Below, in pieces: positions 34,194 to 43,884 of a stretch of 64,000 bases of DNA; position 1 is the stretch's first letter; every line of letters begins with the position of its first letter. Below the pieces are notes generated by a model. It searched no databases and had not been told where the DNA came from. It saw nothing but the letters and a program-made list of their open reading frames with translations. The DNA is from Henckelia pumila (taxonomy: Eukaryota > Streptophyta > Magnoliopsida > Lamiales > Gesneriaceae): positions 4,464,001 to 4,528,000 of the forward strand of contig NW_027331833.1 of the NCBI RefSeq assembly GCF_033568475.1, given 5' to 3'. The position numbers and the translations under genes are program-made.

Positions 34194-35813
34194 CGAGGGG
34201 AGTTTTCGTTTTTCATTTCCCGCATTGCATTTTTTTTCATTAGTTGTTTGTGTTTTGTTTTATATTACATTGAGGCCAATGTGTAGTTCTAGTATGGGGG
34301 GGGGGGGGGGGTGCATTCATGCATTGCATTTCATTTGCATTGTTGTTTTTGTTGACTTATTGCATTTAGTTTATTTTCGAGTTTTAGCATTCTGTTGAAT
34401 TTTGTATTGAGTTGAGAAAGAAACGGGTAGCCTGGCTGATGATGAAGCTTTGTTTGTGTATTACATGCCCATCTGACAAATTTTTGCACTGATGGAACTC
34501 CGTAGACGAGTGAACTCTTACATACTCTGTGAATTATACTCTAATCTAAATTTTGAAACATACAAATTTGGATAGGATTGAGGCATTATTTGGATTATTT
34601 GGGCCTAAATTTTATTGAATCTTTTATCCTTAGATGCCCTTTGAGCCTTCACATATATATGAGCACATGAGGTGCATATTTCTGAATTTTGTGCAAAATT
34701 ATCGATTACTGTTGATGATTTCTCTTCTTTGAACTGATTAAAATTTGTATGAGTTGATTGTGAATTGAGACATGTCTAGAACTTGTTTAAGCATCCCTCG
34801 AGGTGCAATACGGGTACACTGTGACTTAGGAGTGATGTAGGCAATTTTTCTGAATTCATTTGAGCTTTTCAAGCCACCCACTTTATTAATTATCCCTAGT
34901 ATCTTGTTTGAGCCTGATTGAAATTCGAATGGCATGTGTGTAAACGTGTGGTTAACCCCCATTCGGCATTATTTTAAGGTCCTACAACTACTACCCATAC
35001 CCTAAACACTATTTCCTACCTTTAAGGGAGTGAGTTGAATGTTAAAATTATTTTATGCTCCTGTGTTGAAATGAATAATTTGGAATGGTGTGATGATACT
35101 TGAAAGAAAAGAAAAAAAAATAGTAGTAAAAATGGGATAGAAAAAAAAGAATGATGAAACAAAGTGGTGAAAAAGAAGGAAAATTCAATGGTGAAAAGCA
35201 TTAGAAAAAAAAAAAGAATGGAGGTCAATGAAGTGAAAAAAGGTGTGAAACTAAATGAAAGAAGTGTACTCTAAAGATAAACATAATTTACTCCCTCTTT
35301 GAATCATTTTCCTTTATTGTAGCTATAATCCAAGCCTACATTATAAGCACATTAAGACTTATTGACCGAGTCACAGTCGCCCAATATATTAGTGAAGAGG
35401 GGTTGTGCGAATTTTGCCTATGGACTGTCGATTGACACTATTGATGAGTATGAATTTTTATCAAAACACGTACACACTTGATTTCTTTGTGTTTAACCGA
35501 TGGTGAGTGTGTTCATTTCATTTGTATTCATTGTAATCCTATGAAACCATGAAAAGTTTTCATGATCTATGAATGTGTGAATTGGATTTGGAGGCGAGTG
35601 TTTGGAACTTGAGTTGCGGGGCTTATACGTTTGTGAGGTGAAATCAGTCTGGTTTTAAAATTTTCAAAATAATGTGAGTTGGATGGATGGATTTGAAAAG
35701 TTTGAAAAATGAACTGAGGCCAGTGCTCCGTAGTATTTTTTGATTCTTGTCTTGCATATTTTTGTTTTGCATAACTTGCTCGAGGGCGAGCAAGGATTAA
35801 GTGTGGGGGTATT
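34194..35813 (+). other. Athila B 3' untranslated region and polypurine tract
   Basis: Long non-coding 3' region typical of Athila elements. It contains a 16-base G run (34296-34311), an A/G-rich stretch (35100-35275) and a purine-rich tract, GATTAAGTGTGGGGGTATTT, just before the 3' LTR. No gene is seen. Confidence 0.7.
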
Positions 35814-36681
35814 TGATAGTCATGTTTTGTTTGCAGATTTTGATGTTATTTTGTTAGTAGTTTGCATGTTTTTAATTGTGTTTTGTTCATGTTTTATCTT
35901 AGTTTTGTCTTTTGCATGCATTTACGTTCATAACATACTCCCGGGTGTAATGTGTAGGAGATTTTAAGTTGAAAATCAAGAGGACAGTTTTGGCCAATTT
36001 TTCCATGCGATCGAGCGGCTGAGTTGGTGAGATCGAGCGCGCGCAAGGAATATTGGGCAGTGAATTGGATAAAATAGCGCGCTCTATCGGACAAACTCAT
36101 GAGATCAAGCGCGCTCGTTTGTCGGGAAAGAATTATTAATTTTGGAAATTTTGTTATTTTATTCCCTAGCCTTTATTAGACTTTTAATTTCATTTTTTAG
36201 GATTATTATCAGACTTTTGGGGAGGTTACTTTGGAGGCTAGGTTTTATTCTTGAATTTTATCTCTAGTTTTCTTTTTTTTCTTTGAATTTTTATGAATTT
36301 AGTTATGAATCGTAGTAGCTAACTTTTTATACTTGGTTGAGGGAGACGAAACCTTTATATATTTTATTCATGAGATTTGATTCGTAGTGTTTAATCTTTA
36401 TTAAGTATCAATCTTTGATCTGTTTTATTTTATGTTTGTATGCGAGATTTTAGGATTGGTCATCTTAGGATTTTGTATTGCGAGCGATAGCTAAATTAGA
36501 ATTCAAATCCGTAATTGTTTGAATAAACTAATTTGCGAAGCAACTACGTGTGATAATTTCTGCTGTTGAATTTATTATCTCGTAGGATCAATTATTGACT
36601 AGGCTAAATACAACCGTTGGTGTTTGTGTTGTCTATGTTCGTCAGTTTTACTAGTTTGAATGCTATCGTGGATTTAAATCT
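35814..36681 (+). repeat. 3' LTR of Athila element B, truncated
   Basis: Starts TGATAGTCATG after the polypurine tract and follows the 5' LTR until GGATTTAAATCTAG. The matching point in the 5' LTR is about 26480, so about 400 bp is missing. Sequence after 36681 belongs to a chromovirus LTR. Confidence 0.85.
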
Positions 36682-37109
36682 AGTACTGAGCATGACTTTT
36701 CGGATGACCCTTTACCAGTCATCATGTTGCATGCATTATATACATATGTTTACTCATGTCTATGTACTGGGCCTTATCGCTCACGTTCTAGTTGTTATCT
36801 TGAACACCCTATTTCATGGGGCAGGTCGCAGGATGGACGGAGCCGATACTAGGGAGTCGGAGCTTTTCAGGAGATTTTATACAGCAGGATTTGTTTTAGC
36901 TGTACTTATGTTTTAAGACTGTTACGTTAAGTTCTTCGATATGGTTGTATCACTATAGATTTAAGCTTGGATTTGTTTTACTAAGCTGTTATGTAAATTT
37001 TGGATTATGTTTCCGCACGTTTTTACTCTGTTAAGCCTTATTTTTTTATTAAGTTTAATGCATGCTATTAGTTGCCAGTTAGTAGGTGATTCCATGCAGG
37101 GTCACTATA
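36682..37109 (+). repeat. Truncated chromovirus LTR (element 1 family)
   Basis: Aligns with 5425-5847 of the element 1 LTR, including CATGACTTTTC, CACCCTATTTCATGGGGCAGG and the GGGTCACTA end. About the first 1 kb of the LTR is missing. Confidence 0.85.
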
Positions 37110-38665
37110 GGTATGTTCTTTATCCTTGTGTACGATATGTGTATCCAGATTGGTAGAAGATTGCTGTGTTTTTGGATTGGTGTTTGGGACAGATGTGCGG
37201 CCTATCAGAGTTTGTGCCATACAAGTTGAGCCAAAATTGTTAACCAGAATTAGAGAAGCACAAAAAGATGATTAGAGTATTCAGAAGTCTATTGAGATGG
37301 TCAGATCAGGGCATCAATCTGAATATAAGGTTAGTCATGATGGTGTCTTATATGTGAATAACAGAATTGTTGTTCCAGATGTTTCAGAGTTGAAACAGTG
37401 TATATTGAAAGAAGCTCACTGCAGTAGATATAATATTCATCCTGGTGGCAGAAATATGTACAATGATTTGAAGAATCAGTATTGGTGTAAACAGATGCAA
37501 TTTGATGTTACAGAATTTGTATCTAGATGTTTAAATTTCCAACATGTGAAAGCCAAAAGAAAGAAACCTGGTGGTATTTTGCATAGCTTGTCTGTTCCAG
37601 AATGGAAGTGAGATCACATTTTCCATGGATTTCGTCACAAAGTTACCACGTTCATCCAGAGGTTGCGATGCCATTTGGGTAGTTATTGATAGATTGTCGA
37701 AATCAGCATGTTTTATTCCGTAAGAAATGACATACAGACACGATCAGATGACAGAAAATTATGTCAGAGAAGTGGTAAGACTACATGGTGTGCCTAAATC
37801 TATCGTTTCAGATCGAGACCCTAGATTTACATCTCACTTTTGGCACAGCCTGCAGCAAGCTCTAGGTACTCAATTGCATTTGAGTACTGCATATCATCCT
37901 CAGATAGACGGACAGTCAGAGCGGACTATCCAGACACTTGAGGATGTGCTTCGAGCTGTAGTGCTAGATTTTGGCACTAGTTGGCAAGATTCACTATCAC
38001 TTGTCGAATTCTCATATAATAATAGCTATCAGACGAGTATTGAGGTGGCTTCATTTGAAGCATTGTACGGAAAGTAGTGCAGATCCCTTCTCTACTGGGA
38101 TGACATTTTAGAGACACCTGATATTGGGCCAGATATGATATGAGAGATGATAGAAAAAGTGAGGCTTATTCAGAAGAGAATGAAGACAGCTCAAGATGGA
38201 CAAGCCAAGTATGCAAATGTCAGATGTAGACCTTTGTGTTTTGAGTAGGGAGACAGAGTATTCTTGAAGATTTCTCCGTTCAGAGGCGCTGTCAGATTTG
38301 ACAAGAGAGGAAAGTTGTCTCCAAGATTTATCGAACCTTACGAGATTCTTGAGAAGATAGACGATCTTGTCTATGGACTTGATCTTCCTCCAGATCTTTC
38401 TGGGATACATGATATCTTTCATGTTTCTATGTTGCGGAAGTATTAGCCTGATATTTCTCACATACTTCAGCCATAAGAGGCTGAAATTGAAGAGACATTG
38501 AGTTATTTTGAGAATCAGATACAGATACTTGATCATAAAGAAAAGCAACTAAGAAACAAGACCATTCCGCTAGTGAAAGTTCAGTGGAGTCATCATGAAG
38601 TTGAAGAAGCTACTTGGGAAGTTGAATCAGATGTGAGACAACATTTTCCCAAGTTATTTCATTGA
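37110..38665 (+). pseudogene. Chromovirus integrase and chromodomain-like remnant (element C)
   Basis: Reads as integrase: an H-H-C-C zinc-binding part (about 37400-37550, though the first cysteine pair is degenerate as CLNFQ), a catalytic block with [12 protein letters not shown] and [13 protein letters not shown], and the KLSPRFIEPYEIL C-terminal domain, then a chromodomain-like tail with VQWSHHEVEEATWEVE ending at 38663-38665. Stops at about 37274, 37609-37611, 37722, 38075-38077, 38141, 38247, 38444-38446 and 38474, plus a shift near 37620, show long decay. It is a different subfamily from element 1. Confidence 0.85.
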
Positions 38666-38749
38666 TGTGAGTCTTATTCAGTATTTATGTTATTTCCTTA
38701 TCTTATACGGGTATCGATTGCATGCGATTTCGAAAACAAAATCATGTCT

Positions 38750-38763
38750 TAGAGGGGGAGAAT
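38750..38763 (+). other. Polypurine tract of element C
   Basis: TTAGAGGGGGAGAAT precedes TGTAAGGTCCGAG, the LTR start. The same order (GGGGGAGAA then TGTAAGGCCCGAG) occurs on the minus strand near 56390. Confidence 0.7.
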
Positions 38764-39790
38764 TGTAAGGTCCGAGATTATTTAATTTTAATCCGAGAAT
38801 ATTTAATTTAAGAATTTTTGGAGTTTAGATTTAAATTTTAATATTGTTAAATTATTTAGGATTGAAATTGAATTAAAAAGATTGACCGAAGACTGATTTG
38901 CAAATAGTGAAGATTTCAGGGGCCAAATTGTGAATACTTGTAAGTGAGTGGGACACTTGTCTACATATGCTTATATATGTGTAATATGCATGTATTCCAT
39001 CAGATTTGAGCAGCAAAAATCGAGAATCCCTTCCAATTTTCAGATTTCAAGTTCATTCTTCATCTTAAATCTTTGATTGTTGAAGATTCGACCATCCGAT
39101 TTCAAAATAGGGCTTAGTTTCGAGATCCTTGTTGCAAGAGCTTCAAAGTAACGTAATTTTTCTTATGTTTCAGCTGGTTTCGAGATTTTGTATGTTGGAG
39201 AATTCAGAATTGATCATGAATATGTGTTCTAGAGTTGATATGTATTGCGATATCGAAATCGGATCGTTGAACTAAGGTCATTTGGATTTGATGTGATTTT
39301 CCCGAATTAATTCAAAATTTCTATCTTCTGATATGCTGATATTTTGATGATTGTTTTTTTAATAGATTAGTACCCGAGGTCCTCACATTTTGTGTCTTCG
39401 AAACTTCAGCGATGGTGATATTTTTCCTTCCAATGTAGTTTAAATTTTTTGTTTTGTTCTAGATATGCATTTCACGATCCATTTGGTATTAAATTTAAGC
39501 TTTTTTGTTTAGTTTTTAACATTTCCCACTATTAATAATTTAATTGACACCCGATACATTATTGTGTATTTGCTTGACTTGTTTTGGAAGTGTTTAAAAC
39601 CCAAAAAATCCACGATGCATTTTATCATTAATTTATTAAAAATATTATTTGTATTTATAACTGCAACTAACTTGTTGGTTGAACTAAAAAAACTAAAGTC
39701 TTTTGTCCAATCCGTTACTTACTTGATGAGAGTGGATTTTACATCTTTTTCTTACAACAAAATATCTTCCAAATGCAGCTTAAAAACATA
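38764..39790 (+). repeat. LTR sequence of element C, 3' limit unclear
   Basis: The 5' end TGTAAGGTCCGAGATTATT is clear and is matched by the minus-strand fragment ending at 56390. No second copy defines the 3' end, and I see no gene up to the 5S-related LTR at 39791. Confidence 0.5.
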
Positions 39791-40145
39791 TGTTGTTTTG
39801 CACATACAATGAGCGGCTCCTGACAGGATTCTAGGCGAAGGAATACATGAATGAACCGATCATGTATCGAAATGAGAGTGATTCTGAGATTGTGTAGGTA
39901 TGGAACCGCACAGTTGAGGAGTGCTAAAAGGATTTGATATGTACTACTCATATCACGAAGGTGCATCTTCTTTTCGGGAGCTCATCACATAATAACTCCA
40001 AAGTTAAGCGTGATTGACTTGGGGCAATTATATGATGGATGACCCCTTGGAAAGTTTCCCAGGGTACGTGTGAGTGAGAACACAAGCACGTTTAAAAGAC
40101 TCGTCTTGATACAGTGAGGATAGTCGTCGAATCTGGGGCGTTATA
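39791..40145. mobile_element. 5S-rRNA-related solo LTR (Cassandra-like TRIM)
   Basis: A 355-bp block holds a degenerate 5S rRNA-like segment (about 39930-40075, plus strand) with AACTCCAAAGTTAAGCGTG and GATGGATGACC, which match the internal promoter region of plant 5S rRNA. It ends TTATA on the plus strand, or TATAACGCCCCAG on the minus strand, close to a TG...CA LTR with one change. Flanks ACATA and TCATA form a 4/5-matching 5-bp duplication. LTRs carrying 5S sequence are the hallmark of Cassandra terminal-repeat retrotransposons in miniature. Confidence 0.75.
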
Positions 40146-41194
40146 TCATACATATGCAAACATTGAAGAAGATTACCGTAAACCCAAAAGTGCAAATATG
40201 AATAGGCTTAAGTTGAGAAATAAAATTAATGCGAGCTACTCTACATATTTAAGTTTTCAGATATTTCTAGGGATACAAGGCAAAATTACCGCATGAGTAA
40301 ATGAGGACGAAAAGTACTTTAATAAGGTAAAACATTTTTTTAGATGTTGTTTAAACGACTAAAGACCATATCTACAACCAGAAAGCCTTGTTCAAACACT
40401 TTACTTACCTCAAAATGATGGCACCAGTCCAGATTTGTTAGCAGGGAAGCAGATTTTCAATTCAAATTCCGTCATCCAAACCTAGAAATGCTTCATGTAT
40501 TTTGTCGGTAACATTTTTTTTAAGGAATTGGTTGGACTAATTTTTAGGAAAAGGGAGAAAAATGTCATTACTTCTTTTTCCATGTACCGTAGAATTCAGG
40601 TTTCTCAATACTTACTCGAATTCGGGAGGTGTTTCCATCAATTTCAACAGTCGACATCATTTTTGTACTGGGATCATAGTTATCCTCGAAACTGCTAAAA
40701 ACGAGTCAAACATAGAACTTTGAATTAATCCTGCCATAATCTGGTACACCAAACAGGCCCTTAAACTACATTTGATGGAAAAAAAATAACCATCACTTAA
40801 GTTTCGAAGTCAACAAAATTTAAACTCCATTCTGCGGCTTCAAAATACGAGAAACATGTTGAATTTCGACAATGAAGCTCGAACAACACCTGACACCAAA
40901 AGATGAAATACAAAAGAATGAAAAATAAACCAGATCTAAAAATTAAAAATCCATATATATACATATAAAATCAATTCAGTGAAGAATTTACATAATAGAA
41001 TTAACATTTGGGGTAAAGGATGGGTTCACAAAACATACCTTCAGACTCGGCGAAGCAGTTGGTGGACGAGAAGAGGAAGGTGTGGACGAGAATCGATGAA
41101 GTTCACAAGGGTTAGGTTTTATTTAAATTTCACAAACAGATTTCAAAATACATCGATATTAGCTTTCATAATATTAAGATCTGAGTAGGGGAAT
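40146..41194. other. Unassigned region with exon-like fragments on the minus strand
   Basis: Mostly AT-rich. Two minus-strand stretches look like exons. 40616-40694 encodes DNYDPSTKMMSTVEIDG with a GTAAGT donor. 40409-40481 sits between a TTTCTAG acceptor and a GTAAGT donor and contains one stop. They join in frame. I do not recognise the protein; it could be a decayed gene or a captured gene fragment. Confidence 0.35.
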
Positions 41195-42649
41195 TGTAGT
41201 AGCCTGATTTTCTAATTAAGTTAATCAACTGCTTAAACATGTTTAATTGGTCAAAACGGGATCAAGAGACTCTCAATAGGATTCAGATCGATCGGAAATA
41301 GTTCCAAGGACTTCAAGTTATTGGACAGTTCGGAAGCACTGTTGTACTTCAGAGGCAGAGGGGTTTGGAAGTCCGCGATCGAAAAGTCTGATTGCCTTTG
41401 TATAAAAAAAATATGGGCTTTCTGATTAGTGAACTGACGTGAGATAGATCGGAAGCTCCGAACCTCAGTTCGGAAGTTCGAACTCTGTCGGAAGCAGTGT
41501 GTTGTCCAATCAGGGACATGCGTTCGGTGACTAGAGATCAAAAGCTCAAATTGAGGACATCGAAAGCTCCGAACGTAGGATCGGTAGTTCCGATCGTTGC
41601 CTATAAATAGGGGCCGAGAGCTTCACTTTCATTTTCCAATTCACATATCTCTCTCTCTTTTCTTGCTGATTTGGAAGGCTTTCGGGCGTTGTCTTGAGGG
41701 TCGGTTGATAGCGAGGTGCTACCGAGATCGTAGAAAAGTTACGCCTAGAGTTTTGGACTATCGTCATCAAAGGGCTAACGACAGACGCAGGTATAAGTCT
41801 AGACTCTGATTAGCTTCAGTGAGTAGCTATTAGTCTAGTTAAGACTTTTAGTAAGCAATAATTGATATGGTGATTATCTGCTTATAGGCTTGGACTAGAG
41901 AGCCGTTGTTGCTAGGTTGCTTGTATTGAGGTACGAACGCACTATCCGAGATATCCTAGTTGAGTATGCATGTTCTATGCTTGCATATTTATATGACATG
42001 ACTTATGTGCATATATTATGTCACGATTATTATGTTGCATGCATTATCATGTTGATATTGCACCTTGATATAACCTGAAGTGGGGTCGCTCAACCCCAAG
42101 TTATTGAGTGGATGGTTGGACCCGTTGTATTTTGGGCTCAGGTAACTTTTATCCACGCTTTCTTTCTGGTATGTGATTCACCTCCTGATGCGACGGCCCA
42201 ACGTGCTACATGCCATGACGCCTCTTGTTTAAGCAGAGTTTTACCGTGATAGGTTTTTGGTACCCGTTCATTTACATTAACATTCATAGCATGTGTATAC
42301 TCATACTTTTGTACTGAGCGTTGTTAGCACACGTCCTCGTTTTTTTGGTTCTGGACACCCCATTCTACGGAGCAGGGTTTAGGTTGGACGGACCTAGAGA
42401 TAGCGGTTGTTGAGCTGCAACAATGTTGGGATTGTTTCTGCACCAGGTTTTCATTTGTGAATTTTAGTACTGTCTTTCTATCGGGTTGTATAACAGTTAT
42501 TTTAGTTGATCTCAGTACCCGTTGTATTCCATCGGTTGGTTGTTAAATCGTTTTAGTTTTCGTTTGTTATTATTTGAATTATTGTGCTTCAAGATATTTA
42601 TTCCATGCGTATGTTTGATTAGTAGGTAATTTCGAAGCGGATCACCACA
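41195..42649 (+). mobile_element. Solo LTR of the element 1 chromovirus family
   Basis: Starts TGTAGTAGCCTG and ends GCGGATCACCACA, 1.455 kb, nearly the length of the element 1 LTR. It shares the order of TCGGAAGCTCCGA palindromes (about 41449-41596), TATA box (41601-41610) and a CACCCCATTCTACGGAGCAGG segment near the end. No internal domain adjoins it. Flanks GGAAT and AGTAT are not a clean duplication. Confidence 0.75.
41601..41610 (+). promoter_or_regulatory. TATA box of the solo chromovirus LTR
   Basis: CTATAAATAG lies immediately after the last TCGGTAGTTCCGATC palindrome, as in the element 1 LTR. Confidence 0.6.
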
Positions 42650-42754
42650 AGTATTTCTCTAAAGAAAAATGCACACACTTTTATCCATCAAACAAAAAAA
42701 CCTACCAAACAAATTCAATTTTTATCATCAATACTAAAAATCTATACACATCTA

Positions 42755-42976
42755 TAAAATAAGAATAATGTTAAAGATACAACAAATATATCGTACAACC
42801 ATATTTACAACAATTATATCACGAGATTTTGTTATTATATCGTGAGATTTTGATATTAGATCGTGAGATTTTGTATTCAATTTATCTTGAGATTTGATAA
42901 ATAATATTTTTTTATATATATTGTAAGAATTGTTGTACAAATTTCGTTATACATATAACATTACTCATAAAATAAG
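42755..42976. mobile_element. Mutator-like MITE with perfect 9-10 bp target duplication
   Basis: The ~204-bp core (42764-42967) has imperfect inverted ends (AATAATGTTAAAGATACAAC versus the complement of the right end, GAGTAATGTTATATGTATAAC). It is flanked by identical ATAAAATAAG (42754-42763 and 42967-42976). A 9-10 bp duplication points to the Mutator superfamily. Inside are repeats of ATCGTGAGATTTTG. Confidence 0.7.
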
Positions 42977-43531
42977 CAATCAAAACAAACATCCACACCC
43001 ACCCTAAACTTCTATCTAAAAACATTGAAACCAGCTTCCATGTCGAGTTACATATAACATCTATAATACTTAAATAATTTTAAGAAATAAGATCTATTCT
43101 ACAATAAATATTTATATAAAATTTTAATTTTATTTTTGGATTAATAACCGAGCCAAACGACTCGTAGACTTTCTAGTCAACCTTTGAATCCATAACAATT
43201 ATTAATAAACAATAATTATTGTCTCCACTTGTAAACATACGGAAATTAATTATTATTATTATTTTATAAAAAAAAAAATAAAAAAAAAAAAAAAACCATA
43301 CAGGCAGTACGACGTCGTGTGACTGAGAAGCAAGGGCTTGTTCCTTGACATCCAAACCCTACAGTCCACATGATTGCCTCGTAAACTCAAAAAGGAAAGT
43401 ATCACTCCCCAAAAATTTCTGGGAAGAAGATGAAAGATGGAGGAAATTGGATTGATCCGGGATCCATTCAAGTGAAGAAGGCGAAGAACAAGGTGTAAAA
43501 ATCTTCATCGCAGTTTTTTTTCGCTCGGTTA
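42977..43531. other. Intergenic DNA and probable leader of the gene island
   Basis: AT-rich with an A-rich tract (43267-43293). 43380-43531 is less AT-rich and may be the 5' leader of the following transcript. Confidence 0.5.
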
Positions 43532-43789
43532 ATGGTGGAGAATCGACTGGGCTTGTCACGGCATCCCTGGGGCAAAATCGTGGTTCCGAATCTCCGTTCC
43601 ATGATCTCCGGAGGATCGGCGGCGGTCGGAGCTATTGGCGGCAGTATCAGTCAGCTGAGGAGAGCTGTGTTCACCGGCGGCGACGGCGGGTTCTGGATGG
43701 ACCAGACTGCGAATGGCTTCGTAACTCTCGCCGTCACGGCGTTAGCTGGTCTTGTGTTGGCCGCCGCCGTTTACTACACCACTAGGTAA
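43532..43789 (+). CDS. Small membrane-protein ORF, or alternative first exon of the RabGAP gene
   Basis: An 85-codon frame begins MVENRLGLSRHPWGK, is glycine-rich in the middle, and ends with a hydrophobic stretch (VTLAVTALAGLVLAAAVYY) that would make a C-terminal membrane anchor. The last codons coincide with a good donor, ACTAG|GTAAAA at 43785/43786, and the phase there is the same as at the donor of the next exon (44066). It could thus be a separate small tail-anchored protein or a first exon splicing to 45309. Its high GC and codon pattern argue for real coding. I do not recognise the family. Confidence 0.5.
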   Translation: MVENRLGLSRHPWGKIVVPNLRSMISGGSAAVGAIGGSISQLRRAVFTGGDGGFWMDQTANGFVTLAVTALAGLVLAAAVYYTTR

Positions 43790-43884
43790 AAACCCAAAAA
43801 AAAAAATCATCTGAAATCCGGTGTTCAAACTGCTAGGGAGGGTAATTTATTGCACAAGTAGGAAAAATAAAGAAAGGTTTATAG

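Larger units (their letters stand above)
25609..36681 (+). mobile_element. Athila-type Ty3/Gypsy element B, nearly complete
   Basis: 5' LTR, primer-binding site, broken gag-pol, spacer with hairpins, an intact extra ORF, a long 3' region, polypurine tract and a truncated 3' LTR. The LTRs share their first ~870 bp with about two dozen differences by eye, roughly 97% identity, so insertion is moderately recent. The 3' LTR is cut at 36681 and joined to an unrelated chromovirus LTR. The 5' end lies directly on the copia-like LTR. Confidence 0.85.

Noticed and set aside
39930..40075. A functional 5S rRNA gene
   Set aside because: The 5S-like segment has many mismatches and lies inside an LTR-like unit.
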